DNA of 64,000 nt from FEN-1139 sp964396375 (GCA_964396375.1 CAYNEY010000026.1:19249-83248); one strand, 5' to 3'; positions 27,911 to 37,079 are shown, counted from the first letter of the stretch. The notes: generated by a model not told the origin, from the letters alone. A program made the numbers and translations.

Positions 27911-28942
27911 GTGCCGAAATTCACCTGGGACATCGATCCCGCGCTGTTCCACCTCGGATCCTACGAGCTCCGTTACTACAGCCTCATTTTCGTCGTGGTC
28001 TTCCTCGGCGGCTATCAGCTGCTCCGAGCGCAGATCATGCGCGGCGGCGGGGAGGAGCGCGACGCCAGTGACTTCTTCGTGTACGGCGTACTGGCCGTGC
28101 TGATCGGCGCCCGACTTGGTCACGTGGTCTTCTATGACTACGCGAAGGCCCTCGAAGATCCCCTGTGGGTGCTCCGGATCTGGACTGGCGGACTCTCCAG
28201 TCACGGGGCAGTGGTGGGCTTGGCCGTCGCCATGTGGCTGTACACCAAGCGCCGGGGGATCTCCTTCCTGGAAGGGGCCGACCGCTTCGCCCTAGCGGCG
28301 GCACTGGGCGCCACGTTGGTGCGTGTCGGCAACTTCTTCAATTCCGAGATCGTGGGACGTGCCACCGATCAGACCTGGGGGGTAAGTTTTCCTCGCTACG
28401 ATCATGGCGTCGAGACACTGTACCGTCACCCGAGCCAGCTGTACGAAGCCCTGCTCGGTATCCTGGTTTTTGCCGTGCTCTTCGCGGTCGACAAGAAGCT
28501 CGGCGAGCGTCGCCCGCGAGGTCTGATGATCTCGCTGTTCTTCGTGATCTACTTCACGGGACGCTTCGGGATCGAGTTCTTCAAGGAGCTGCAGGTTCCG
28601 GCGCTCGAGACCGAGAAGCTAACCATGGGTCAGATGCTTAGCCTCCCCTGCGCGCTGCTCGGGCTGGCCGGCGTCTTCATCTCATTGAAGAAGCGCGTAC
28701 CCGCCGGGTGGGTCCCGGACGACGACTTCGACGACGACGACTTCGACGACGAGGATGAGCCCGGAGCCGATCACGAAACCGTCTCCAAAAACACCCCTCG
28801 GAATCTTCCCCAGAAGTCCAGCACCCGCGCGACCGATGGCCTCCACTTGGATCGTGATGCGGACGTGGACGCGGAGTTCTCTCGAGATCTCAACGCAAGC
28901 AGAGCAGCGCCGCAGGACCAAGAACCGAAGAAGACGGACTGA
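27911..28942 (+). CDS. lgt: Prolipoprotein diacylglyceryl transferase
   Basis: Lgt moves diacylglycerol from phosphatidylglycerol to the lipobox cysteine of prelipoproteins in the inner membrane, which fits the many lipoproteins of this window. The 343-residue protein has the family segments GGLSSHGAVVG (active-site His), LVRVGNFFNSEIVGR and YRHPSQLYEAL, with seven membrane helices. Start is the GTG at 27911 (VPKFTWDIDPALFHLG). The C-terminus carries an extra tail of about 75 residues, first an Asp run (DDDFDDDDFDDEDE) and then a polar stretch, not found in typical Lgt of about 260-290 residues. Confidence 0.95.
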   Translation: MPKFTWDIDPALFHLGSYELRYYSLIFVVVFLGGYQLLRAQIMRGGGEERDASDFFVYGVLAVLIGARLGHVVFYDYAKALEDPLWVLRIWTGGLSSHGAVVGLAVAMWLYTKRRGISFLEGADRFALAAALGATLVRVGNFFNSEIVGRATDQTWGVSFPRYDHGVETLYRHPSQLYEALLGILVFAVLFAVDKKLGERRPRGLMISLFFVIYFTGRFGIEFFKELQVPALETEKLTMGQMLSLPCALLGLAGVFISLKKRVPAGWVPDDDFDDDDFDDEDEPGADHETVSKNTPRNLPQKSSTRATDGLHLDRDADVDAEFSRDLNASRAAPQDQEPKKTD

Positions 28943-28948
28943 CTCGGC

Positions 28949-28975
28949 TCCCGGAAGCTCATCTCGGTTCCGGGA
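28949..28975. terminator. Hairpin between convergent lgt and Ehr operon
   Basis: TCCCGGAA (28949-28956) and TTCCGGGA (28968-28975) form a perfect 8-bp stem with an 11-nt loop, 7 bp after the lgt stop. There is no U tract. It may serve both directions. Confidence 0.5.
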
Positions 28976-29052
28976 ACACCCGGTGCTGAAGCAGCCAGAG
29001 CGGTTGGCGGTAGCGCTCGAGCCGGGATCCCCGTCTTGGATCGAAGATGCTG

Positions 29053-29847
29053 CTATTGGGCCGCCACCGCCGGGCGGTCGACAACTCCTCGCTCGAGCCG
29101 CCCAATCAGCGTCAACAGTCCGTCGAGTATCGTGTTTGGGTGGGGTGGACAGCCGGGAATGAACAGATCCACGGGGAGGATTTCAGCCACACCCGAACAA
29201 ACTTCGGGGTGACCTGCGTAGGGGCCTCCGGAGATCGCGCAGGCACCGACCGCGATCACGAGCTTCGGCTCGGGAACCGCCGCGTAGGTCTTCTCCAGCG
29301 CAAGGCGCATGTTCTGAGTAACCGGGCCCGTTACGATCAGCCCGTCGGCGTGCCGCGGAGAAGCGGTGATCTGGATCCCAAATCGCCCGAGATCGAACGC
29401 CAGGGTGGTGAGCACGTTGATGTCGGCCTCGCAAGCGTTGCAGCCACCAGCGCTCACTTGGCGCAGCGCGAGCGACCGACCAAACAGGCGACACAGCCGT
29501 TTCTCGGCGGAGGCTCGCCGAAGCTCGAAGGCTCCGTCCACCACCAGCTCCTCGCGCAACGCGGCCGATAGCCGGTATTCCCGCGAAAACTCGATGGCAC
29601 CACGCTCACAGCTGCGCGCGCACTCCCCACAAAACAGGCAACGCCCCAAATCGAGCCGCGGTCGCCCTTCGATCAACGTAAGAGCATCAGTCGGGCAGGA
29701 GTCGACGCAGCTCGCACAGTTCGGTCCGCAGCGATCTCCATTGAGCTTGGGTGCCCCGAGAAATCGGTCCGGGAGGATCGCTGGCTGCTTGGGATAGGGC
29801 AGAGTGCGGTGCCCCTGCTGGATTCGGGCAAGTGCGGTTTTCAGCAT
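29053..29847 (-). CDS. Hydrogenase-like small subunit fused to 2[4Fe-4S] ferredoxin (HycF-HycG type)
   Basis: The 264-residue protein joins two usually separate subunits. The N-terminal ferredoxin part has CGPNCASCVDSCP and CLFCGECARSC, two [4Fe-4S] motifs. The C-terminal NuoB/HycG-like part keeps the cluster cysteines in GCNACEAD, VGACAISGG and PGCPPHP. It should pass electrons inside the soluble arm of the membrane complex encoded by the operon to 36390. It is the last gene of that operon, 28 bp after the large subunit stop. A GTG at 29892 would add 15 residues and overlap the large subunit, so the ATG at 29847 is preferred. Confidence 0.9.
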   Translation of the reverse strand: MLKTALARIQQGHRTLPYPKQPAILPDRFLGAPKLNGDRCGPNCASCVDSCPTDALTLIEGRPRLDLGRCLFCGECARSCERGAIEFSREYRLSAALREELVVDGAFELRRASAEKRLCRLFGRSLALRQVSAGGCNACEADINVLTTLAFDLGRFGIQITASPRHADGLIVTGPVTQNMRLALEKTYAAVPEPKLVIAVGACAISGGPYAGHPEVCSGVAEILPVDLFIPGCPPHPNTILDGLLTLIGRLERGVVDRPAVAAQ

Positions 29848-29875
29848 GGCAGCGTCCAGGAGAAGGTTCGTGGTG

Positions 29876-31363
29876 TCACAGGTCAAACCCACAGTAGGAG
29901 AGATCGAAGCTCTTGTTGCAGAGCGGGAAGTCGGAGATCTCCTGACCGCGCAACGCGAGCGCGAGACCCGCCCAGTTGTGAAACGACGGATCCACGATCT
30001 TGTAGCGAAGGAACGCTCCGTTCCGGTCGGTGAGGGCTACATGGCAGATCTCACCACGCCATCCCTCACAGAGTGAAACGGCTAACCTGTCGGCACCCAA
30101 TGGTTGAGGGGAATCACACAGCGCCCCAGAAGGCAGGGCCTTCAGCCGTTCGCGCACGAAAGCGGCCGAGCGTTGGATCTCCAGCCACCGCAGGTACGCC
30201 CGGCCGAAGACGTCGCCGGTCCATGCCACCGACACCGGGATCTGCGCGACCCGAAAGATCCCCGACGGGAAATCCTGGCGCACGTCGCGCTCCAACCCAG
30301 CTGCTCGGGCCGCGAGTCCCACCAGGCCAAGTTTCTCCGCCTGTTCCGTGGTGATGGCACCCGTACCCTCGAACCGTGCCAGCACCGACGGCGTCTCCCA
30401 GAGCAGTTCGATCGCATTCTCGACGTCGCGCATGACGGTCTCGAGCCTGTGTTCGAGTTCGCGGGCACGCTCCGGTTCGAGATCCATACCAACGCCCCCT
30501 ACCCGAATCAGCCCCCGTGAAAAGCGGTTTCCGCAGAGAAGAGCGGTCATGTTCAAGAGATCGCCACGCAAGCGACCAGAAAACGCTGCGGTCGGTAAGA
30601 ACCCCACGTCGCCGGCAAGCGCACCGAGTCCTCCAACATGGTTTGCGAGGCGTTCCAGCTCGAGCGCAATGCCGCGGATGGCATGCGCTCGAGCCGAGAC
30701 GCGGCTCTCTGACAGCCCCTCCAGCAGCTGGGCGTACGCGGTCGTGTGCGCGACCGTGGTGTCACCCGCCACGGTCTGGATCTGTGCCAGGGTACGCCGG
30801 TGTGGTCCCCCGAGCAACGCGCGTTCCACACCCCGGTGCTGGTAGCCGAGCGATATCTCGAGGGAGAAGACCTGCTCGCCATGGCACTGAAATCTGAAGT
30901 GACCAGGTTCGATCACCCCGGCGTGGACTGGCCCCACCGCCACTTCATGAACCTCGTCTCCCAGAACCCGAAAGTGGTCGAACATGCCAACCGTCTTGGG
31001 GTCACCCCCCGAACTCGACGACCAGAAGCGAACGGGGTGCGGCAAAGGATGGTTGAGCAGCCGCACACCGTGCTGCTCCGACAGCTCGCGCTCAAAAAGC
31101 TGTAGCTGAGGACATTGTTCGGCGAGCGATGGCCACACACGCTCCGTTAGGCGCGCACTGGTGACCAGAAGCTGTCCCTCTCCGTCGCCAATCACAACGG
31201 CGACGACCAGCAGCGAGGCTCCCTCCTCCACCCCAAACAGCGCGCCAAGCCTTCGGTGCGACCGACTCAGTGCGCTGAGCTCGGACTGGAACAGCTCGAG
31301 TTCGAGCACCGGCACCTGCTCCCGTGCCACGCTCACACCATTACGCACGACCACGAAGTTCAT
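29876..31363 (-). CDS. Hydrogenase-like large subunit lacking Ni-Fe cysteines (HycE / NuoCD-like, Ehr type)
   Basis: The 495-residue protein is a fusion of NuoC-like (residues 1-115) and NuoD/HycE-like parts, as in HycE. Where HycE has RVCGICGFAHSTAY, this protein reads TVAGDTTVAHTTAY, with Ala199 and Thr202 at the two metal-ligand positions. Near the C-terminus, HycE DPCYSC is replaced by DLSYCG, with Ser489 and Gly492. All four Ni-Fe ligands are therefore lost, so H2 chemistry is not expected. This fits the energy-converting hydrogenase-related (Ehr) complexes, whose reaction is unknown. Its start overlaps the HyfF-like gene stop by 4 bp. Confidence 0.92.
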   Translation of the reverse strand: MNFVVVRNGVSVAREQVPVLELELFQSELSALSRSHRRLGALFGVEEGASLLVVAVVIGDGEGQLLVTSARLTERVWPSLAEQCPQLQLFERELSEQHGVRLLNHPLPHPVRFWSSSSGGDPKTVGMFDHFRVLGDEVHEVAVGPVHAGVIEPGHFRFQCHGEQVFSLEISLGYQHRGVERALLGGPHRRTLAQIQTVAGDTTVAHTTAYAQLLEGLSESRVSARAHAIRGIALELERLANHVGGLGALAGDVGFLPTAAFSGRLRGDLLNMTALLCGNRFSRGLIRVGGVGMDLEPERARELEHRLETVMRDVENAIELLWETPSVLARFEGTGAITTEQAEKLGLVGLAARAAGLERDVRQDFPSGIFRVAQIPVSVAWTGDVFGRAYLRWLEIQRSAAFVRERLKALPSGALCDSPQPLGADRLAVSLCEGWRGEICHVALTDRNGAFLRYKIVDPSFHNWAGLALALRGQEISDFPLCNKSFDLSYCGFDL

Positions 31364-32796
31364 GGTGCCCCCAGCAGCAGCGCGCCTGCGCGCAACGCGT
31401 CAAGCACGAACCGTGGCATCGAGGAGCCAAGTACCATCAAGAGAGCAACCAGCAGGCAGGGCGGGAGCACAGTCATCATGCGCTCAGCAAGCGGCCCTGA
31501 TGGGCGGTCGCGCCCAGCACTCGGCTCACCCTGAACCACGGACAGAACAGTCGCTCCCATCCCGACGAAGATCACCAAAAGCAGGACCAACACCGCCACC
31601 ACCAACCAGAACGCCTTGGCCGCAACCGCAGCACGCACGATCATGAATTCGCTCTGAAAGATGGGAAACGGTGGGGAGCCGGTCACCGCCAAGAAACCAA
31701 TCAGAAGACAGGCGGCAGACCACGGGGTGCGACGCATCGCACCACGGACGTCCTCGGTAGACTTGCTGCCAAAAGCCCGGTGGATGTTGCCCGCTGACAA
31801 GAACAGCACACCCTTCACCAAGCCATTGTTGACCAAATGATACAGGCTTCCAACGATCGCCCCACCCCCTATGCCTATTCCGATCACCAAGAGCCCCATG
31901 TGCTCGATGCTCGAGTAGGCAAGCATCCGCTTGTAATCCTTCTGCTGCGCCATGAACACCGCAGCTACCAGCATCGACACCAGCCCCAGGGCGATCATCG
32001 GCTTTCTCATGAAGCTCGCCTCACCCGCCGCCAGCGCCACCTGGTAGACCCGCAGAATCGCCAAGAATGCCGCGGTCGTCACCCCACCGGCCAGAAGCGC
32101 TCCCACCACGCCGGGCGCCTCACCGTAGGCATCCGGCTTCCAGGTGTGCATGGGGGCGAGCCCAAGCTTGGTCCCGTACCCCACCAACAGAAAGATGATG
32201 GCCGCGCGCAACCACGAACGCGACATGAGCGGCGCGCTCGCCTTGAGATCAGAGAACAAGAGTGAAGGTGCGTGTCCAGCATGCAAGACCGCGTAGCCGA
32301 GGAAGAAGCACCCGAGCAGCGCCACGGCGATCCCCACCGAACCAACAATCAAGAACTTCCAGGTGGCCTCCACCGAGCGCGCCGTTCCGTGCTGGAACAC
32401 CAGAGGGGCGGCCGTGAGCGTACAAGCCTCGAGCCCCACCCAGAGCAAACCCATGTGCTGCGCCAGCATGACTTCGGCCAAGATCCCGGGCGAAGCCAGC
32501 ATTGCCGCGCAGAACAGTCGCTCGTTCTTCGGTGCACGCTGGCGCAGGTAGGCTCCCGTATACAGGGACAACGGCAGGTAGAGGACCGCGGTGAACACAA
32601 GGCAAATCCGCCCCAATGCGTCCAGCGCGAGCCAGCCATTCCATGCCGGCGGCGATGCCTGCGACACCGCCACCGCGACCAGGCCAAGCTGCACGAAGCC
32701 GAGCAGGGGTACCAGCCACCGACGCACCGCGGCCGAGCCAATCACGAAGGAGAGAGCGGCAAATCCAAGCGGGACGGCGATCAGCAAAGGGAGCAC
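31360..32796 (-). CDS. Proton-translocating antiporter-like subunit (HyfF / NuoN-M type)
   Basis: The 478-residue protein has about 13-14 membrane helices and segments of the antiporter-like family: WVGLEACTLTAAPLV, GYGTKLGLAPMHTWKPDAYGEAP, and DYKRMLAYSSIEHMGLLVIGIG. The conserved Lys and Glu/His residues in these helices form the proton path in complex I and group-4 hydrogenases. It is the fifth gene of the operon, 3 bp after the HyfE-like gene and overlapping the large subunit by 4 bp. It matches HyfF better than HyfB or HyfD by position and length. Confidence 0.92.
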   Translation of the reverse strand: MLPLLIAVPLGFAALSFVIGSAAVRRWLVPLLGFVQLGLVAVAVSQASPPAWNGWLALDALGRICLVFTAVLYLPLSLYTGAYLRQRAPKNERLFCAAMLASPGILAEVMLAQHMGLLWVGLEACTLTAAPLVFQHGTARSVEATWKFLIVGSVGIAVALLGCFFLGYAVLHAGHAPSLLFSDLKASAPLMSRSWLRAAIIFLLVGYGTKLGLAPMHTWKPDAYGEAPGVVGALLAGGVTTAAFLAILRVYQVALAAGEASFMRKPMIALGLVSMLVAAVFMAQQKDYKRMLAYSSIEHMGLLVIGIGIGGGAIVGSLYHLVNNGLVKGVLFLSAGNIHRAFGSKSTEDVRGAMRRTPWSAACLLIGFLAVTGSPPFPIFQSEFMIVRAAVAAKAFWLVVAVLVLLLVIFVGMGATVLSVVQGEPSAGRDRPSGPLAERMMTVLPPCLLVALLMVLGSSMPRFVLDALRAGALLLGAP

Positions 32797-32799
32797 AGC

Positions 32800-33456
32800 T
32801 CAGCCTTCCTTCAGTTGTGAGAGCTGGTGGGTGTCCATCGAGGAGAACTCTCGCTTGATATGGCTGATGATGATGGTCATCACGAAGATCCCTACCAGAA
32901 GATCGAGCAGCACCCCCATCTCGACCAAAAAGGGCATCGCTTCAACCAACGAGAGACCCATGATAAACACGCCGTTTTCCAGGATCAGATACCCTGCAAC
33001 CTCGGCAATCGCCTGCCGGCGCGTAGTGAGAATCAGAAAACCAGTAAAGACAGTGCTGAGCGCGGTGGGGATCAGCAGGGTGGCTGCGTGTTGCTCCACC
33101 AACGGAAGGGCGTCAGCAAACAAGATGGTAAGACCGGTACCCAAAGCACCAAGCAAGAGCGAGGGAACGTTCCCTACCAACGGCCGCACCTCGTGAGCAA
33201 CCCCCACGTCTCGGAGCGCACGTCGCAGCATCTTGGGGATGAGAATCCCTTTGAGCAGGACAGTAACCAGCACGATTACCAGAGGCCGCACGCCAAGCTC
33301 GTGGTGAGCCAGCCAAGCCAAGACGCTCAACACCACTCCTTCGAGCGCGGAGACGGTGATGATGGTGCGCAGACGACTGGTCCCAAGCGCAAAGAAATTG
33401 AGCATCAGGATCAGGATCAGGAGAAGATCGGCAGCACCCGTCATGTTCACCTCCAC
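32800..33456 (-). CDS. HyfE-like membrane subunit (NuoK-related)
   Basis: The 218-residue protein has about 6 membrane helices, with the HyfE layout (N-terminal LLILILMLNFFALGTSRL and central VVIVLVTVLLKGILIPKMLRRAL). Its helices around AEVAGYLILENGVFIMGLSL are related to NuoK, and the glutamates there are the usual proton-path residues. It overlaps the NuoH-like gene upstream by 10 bp and is followed after 3 bp by the HyfF-like gene, so these are made together. Confidence 0.88.
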   Translation of the reverse strand: MEVNMTGAADLLLILILMLNFFALGTSRLRTIITVSALEGVVLSVLAWLAHHELGVRPLVIVLVTVLLKGILIPKMLRRALRDVGVAHEVRPLVGNVPSLLLGALGTGLTILFADALPLVEQHAATLLIPTALSTVFTGFLILTTRRQAIAEVAGYLILENGVFIMGLSLVEAMPFLVEMGVLLDLLVGIFVMTIIISHIKREFSSMDTHQLSQLKEG

Positions 33457-34361
33457 ATCAGCAACAGGCCGAATAGCGCGAGCAAGCAGGCGGCGACCAG
33501 CAAGTAGGCCACACGACGCAATCTTAGCCGTGCCATCACTGACTCAACGATGCCAATCGCCACCGAGAGCGCCACCATCGCGGCGAAGAACACCGGCCAA
33601 CTCGCCCACATGGGAAGCAGCTCGAGCGGGATCACGGTGCGGACTACCACCGCGCCGAGCACGAACAGCTTGATCGCCGAGTTCGCCAGTACCATGCCCA
33701 GGGCCGGCCCGGAGTGGTCGAGCACCATCACCTCGTGGATCATGGTGAGTTCAAGATGGGTGGTCGGATCATCGACGGGGATGCGGCTGTTCTCGGCCAA
33801 GAGCACAATGAACAGCGCCACCGCCACCAGCACCACGGGTGCCGGGATCTCGGACCAGCTCGGAGGCAACACCCCACCCAGCATGCTCGACAAGGAGAGC
33901 GACGATGCGCGTTTGGCGAGCACCAGAAGCCCCAGAAAGAGCGCAGGCTCCGCCAAACACGCGAAGGTGACCTCGCGCGCCGCTCCCATGCCTTCGAAGG
34001 ATGAACCGGTGTCAAGGGCTGCCAGAACCGTGAAGAAACGGCCTAGCGCGAACAGATAGGCAAAGAGCACCAGATCGCCCACGAAGGCGATGGGGGCCTC
34101 CACGTGACCGAATGGCACTAGCAAGCCACAGATTACGGTCGTGACCAAGCCAACCACTGGTCCCGCCAAGAACAGAGCGGTGGTGGTGTGGCTCTGCACC
34201 ACGGACTTCTGCAACAGCTTGATGATGTCGAAGTAGACCTGCAGCAGGGGAGCACCACGTCGCCCTGCGAACTTGGCCTTGACCTTGACAACGATTCCGA
34301 GACAGAGCGGCGGAATCAACGTGAGGCAGACCAAATGAGCAAGCAAATGAGCGAGTGACAC
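33447..34361 (-). CDS. HyfC / HycD-like membrane subunit (NuoH-related)
   Basis: The 304-residue protein has about 8 membrane helices and conserved NuoH-family loops: GRRGAPLLQVYFDIIKLLQK near residue 35 and ENSRIPVDDPTTHLELTMIHE near residue 195. The latter is the hallmark of HycD/HyfC. This subunit joins the soluble arm to the antiporter-like subunits. It lies 10 bp after the HyfB-like gene and overlaps the HyfE-like gene by 10 bp. Confidence 0.93.
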   Translation of the reverse strand: MSLAHLLAHLVCLTLIPPLCLGIVVKVKAKFAGRRGAPLLQVYFDIIKLLQKSVVQSHTTTALFLAGPVVGLVTTVICGLLVPFGHVEAPIAFVGDLVLFAYLFALGRFFTVLAALDTGSSFEGMGAAREVTFACLAEPALFLGLLVLAKRASSLSLSSMLGGVLPPSWSEIPAPVVLVAVALFIVLLAENSRIPVDDPTTHLELTMIHEVMVLDHSGPALGMVLANSAIKLFVLGAVVVRTVIPLELLPMWASWPVFFAAMVALSVAIGIVESVMARLRLRRVAYLLVAACLLALFGLLLMWR

Positions 34362-34371
34362 GAGCCTTCTC

Positions 34372-36390
34372 CTAGCGCCAGATCGCCAGCATCACGACCA
34401 GAGCGGCGAGCACAAAAAGCACGTAGAGCTGAACACTTCCGGTCTGCAGCCACAGAAACCAGCTCCGCGCCCGGGTCAACTGGCGCAAGACAGGGAGCAC
34501 CATGAGGTCAAGAACCACCTCGGGAACATGTGTCGAGAACCGAGTGGCACCGAGGAAGACCGGCGCAAGGTCAGGTTCCTTTCGCTGGGGCCGCAGCACC
34601 GAAGCGAAGAATCGAACCAACATCTCAGCAAAGGAAGAGGCCGTGTACTGCATACGCGGTGTGACCGCCGCGTACCCGCAGTCCCAAGTCGGAACCGCCT
34701 TACGGCGGGCTCGCGGCGCGAGCCATCCGATCACGCCCAGGCCCAAGCCAATTCCCACGATCAGGAGGCCGTTCACGGCGGCGAGGGACTTGAAAGGCAC
34801 GAGCCGAGGGAGGCTGGCCTCGGCGAGCGCGGTCGAACTCAGGCCGAAATCCAGACAAGCCCGGTGAAGTGGCCCACTGAGCCACCGCGGTCCGAGCCCG
34901 ATCACCACACATGAGAGCGCCAGACCGACCATCGGCCACCACATCGTAGCCGGGCACTCGCGAGCATCACGGGCTTGTTCAGTCCGTGGCTCCCCCAAGA
35001 ACACCACCCCGACCACCTTGGTGAAGCAAGCCACGGCCAGTGCTCCAACCAACGCCAAGGTCGGCACCCCGAGGATCACCAACAACGCAGCGTTGCCCGA
35101 CATCGACGCTCCGCCCCGAAGCATCCCGAGGTAGATCAGAAACTCGCTCACGAAGCCGTTCAGCGGTGGCAATCCGGCAATGGCAGCTGCACCTATCAGA
35201 AAGGTCAACATGGTGACCGGCATGCGCTTCGCGAGCCCACCCATCCGATCGATCTCGCGAGTTTTCCCGGAGAGGATCACGCTGCCAGCCCCCAAGAACA
35301 GGAGGGCTTTGAACAGGCCGTGGTTCACGGTGTGCAGAAGTGCACCCGAAAGCCCCAACACCAGAAGCTCGGGTCGTCCGCTCGCTCTACCCACCAAGGC
35401 AAGACCGAGTCCCATCAGGATGATGCCGATGTTCTCGACGCTGTGGTAGGCGAGCAACCGCTTCAGATCGTGTTGGGCAATGGCGAAGATCACCCCGAGC
35501 ACAGCCGAGAGCGCCCCCAACCAGAACACGGCGATTCCTGCGCTCACAGGCAGATCCCGATAGGCAGCTCCAAGCCGAATCAGCCCATAGATCCCCATCT
35601 TGATCAGCACACCGGACATCAACGCCGAGACGTGAGATGGGGCATTGGCGTGGGCCCCCGGCAACCAAACATGCAGAGGCATCAGGCCAGCCTTGAGCCC
35701 GAAGCCCACCAAGCCCAGGAGGAAGACAGCAAGACCAACTGGGGTGTGCGCGGAGAGGCTCGCCACCGGGAACCGGGTGGATTGGGTGACGGTCAAGAGG
35801 AGCGCGACCATGACCAGAAGGGCGAGGCTTCCCAGCCTGGTGGCCACCAGATAGACCATGCCGCTCTTCTTCACCTCGGCTCTCTCATCCTCGTGCGTGA
35901 GTGCCATGAAGGCGGCAAGCGCCATCACCTCCCAAGCCATCAAGAACGCCACCAAGTTGTTGGCGATGGTCACCGCGCCCATCCCCGCCACCGTCAAGCC
36001 ATAAAACACCCGCAGTCGCGCCACCGAAGCACGGGCCTTTGCGGACGCACAGTAGCCCAACTGGTAGATGGCCCCGAGTGCCCCGATCAAGAACACCTGA
36101 AATACGAAGAACGACGCCACACCGTCCAAGCGGAGATCGATCGCGCCGACCGGGGGCGCGAGTGAACCGAGCCGCGCGATTGAAGTTCCACTCACGAAGC
36201 AACCAATCGCACCCAGAATTCCGAATGCGCTTCCGAGCAGCATGAGACTGGTAAAGAGCACCGTAGCGAGCCGCGGTCGGCCGACACAGGCGAGGCTCAT
36301 CAGGCCCGACAGCGCGGTGAGTAGGATCCCCGCAAGCACCAGAGTCAGGTTCGAGGGCATCACCAAACCGAACACCGACAGACCGTTCAT
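34372..36390 (-). CDS. Proton-translocating antiporter-like subunit (HyfB / NuoL type)
   Basis: The 672-residue protein has about 16 membrane helices and the antiporter-like motifs SHVSALMSGVLIKMGIYGLIR, KRLLAYHSVENIGIILMGLG and HTVNHGLFKALLFLGAGSV, all typical of HyfB/HycC. A C-terminal extra part ends with two more helices. It overlaps the EIIA-type regulator gene upstream by 4 bp. With the HyfF-like protein it gives the complex two antiporter-like pumping modules, more than formate hydrogenlyase-1 but fewer than Hyf. Confidence 0.93.
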   Translation of the reverse strand: MNGLSVFGLVMPSNLTLVLAGILLTALSGLMSLACVGRPRLATVLFTSLMLLGSAFGILGAIGCFVSGTSIARLGSLAPPVGAIDLRLDGVASFFVFQVFLIGALGAIYQLGYCASAKARASVARLRVFYGLTVAGMGAVTIANNLVAFLMAWEVMALAAFMALTHEDERAEVKKSGMVYLVATRLGSLALLVMVALLLTVTQSTRFPVASLSAHTPVGLAVFLLGLVGFGLKAGLMPLHVWLPGAHANAPSHVSALMSGVLIKMGIYGLIRLGAAYRDLPVSAGIAVFWLGALSAVLGVIFAIAQHDLKRLLAYHSVENIGIILMGLGLALVGRASGRPELLVLGLSGALLHTVNHGLFKALLFLGAGSVILSGKTREIDRMGGLAKRMPVTMLTFLIGAAAIAGLPPLNGFVSEFLIYLGMLRGGASMSGNAALLVILGVPTLALVGALAVACFTKVVGVVFLGEPRTEQARDARECPATMWWPMVGLALSCVVIGLGPRWLSGPLHRACLDFGLSSTALAEASLPRLVPFKSLAAVNGLLIVGIGLGLGVIGWLAPRARRKAVPTWDCGYAAVTPRMQYTASSFAEMLVRFFASVLRPQRKEPDLAPVFLGATRFSTHVPEVVLDLMVLPVLRQLTRARSWFLWLQTGSVQLYVLFVLAALVVMLAIWR

Positions 36391-37079
36391 GGCGACCCCG
36401 CCGGTTCGAGACGCTGGTCGACTTCGGCGGCCGCGCTAAGGAGCTGCTCGCGTGGGGCGCGCTCCAGCACCGCACCGCGAAACCGCGAATCGGCAAGCCC
36501 GGAAGAGAGTCGCGCGAGCAGCTGCAGATGCGAGCGCGTGGTCAGGGTCACCATCGAGAAAACGGTGTGCACTGGTTTCCTGTCGATGGCACCGAACTCG
36601 ACAGGGCACTCCAAGAAACAGAGACTGAGAGCGGCACGCGGCACCGACAAAATAGCAGGGGCACGAACGTGTGGAATCGCGATCCCATCGCCGACACCGG
36701 TCGAGCCGAGCGCTTCACGGGCCAGCAGCGCATCCCGCAGAAACTCCCGCTCGCTTGGCTCGGAAAGCGGCAACCTGTCGGTGATGGCCGTAAGCGTGGT
36801 GAGCAGATCCGTGGCTGGTACGGCGTAATGCACCCCACCAAACTCGAGTGCGGCGGCCAGGCTGGTCGGATCTCCGTCCACCGAGCGCCGCCGGGCCGAA
36901 AAGGCCTCGGGCGAGGTCACGAGTCCACGCTCAGTCGCCCATTCGAGCAGCTCCGCCCGGTGGAAACGATGCTGATCATGGATCTGGTGGCAGGGGATCT
37001 CCCGAGCCTCAATCCATCGATAGATTTCCGACTCGTTGGTGCCGAGCAGCGCTGCGGCCTCTCTGACGGTCAGCTTCAT
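36387..37079 (-). CDS. HTH (excisionase/MerR-like) - PTS EIIA fusion regulator
   Basis: The 230-residue protein starts at ATG 37079, after a GGGGGAA ribosome site; the frame opens earlier but lacks one. Residues 1-55 are an excisionase-type helix-turn-helix (TVREAAALLGTNESEIYRWIEAREIP). Residues 75-225 are a PTS EIIA-type (fructose/Ntr) domain with the phosphorylatable His137 in GIAIPHVRAP. The gene is first in the seven-gene operon and overlaps HyfB-like by 4 bp. It likely couples phosphotransferase state or energy status to expression or activity of the complex. No EI, HPr or EIIBC genes are in the window. Confidence 0.85.
   Translation of the reverse strand: MKLTVREAAALLGTNESEIYRWIEAREIPCHQIHDQHRFHRAELLEWATERGLVTSPEAFSARRRSVDGDPTSLAAALEFGGVHYAVPATDLLTTLTAITDRLPLSEPSEREFLRDALLAREALGSTGVGDGIAIPHVRAPAILSVPRAALSLCFLECPVEFGAIDRKPVHTVFSMVTLTTRSHLQLLARLSSGLADSRFRGAVLERAPREQLLSAAAEVDQRLEPAGSP

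Noticed and set aside
29876..31363. True [NiFe]-hydrogenase or formate hydrogenlyase large subunit
   Set aside because: All four Ni-Fe cysteine positions are substituted, so a hydrogenase call would be wrong despite overall similarity to HycE.
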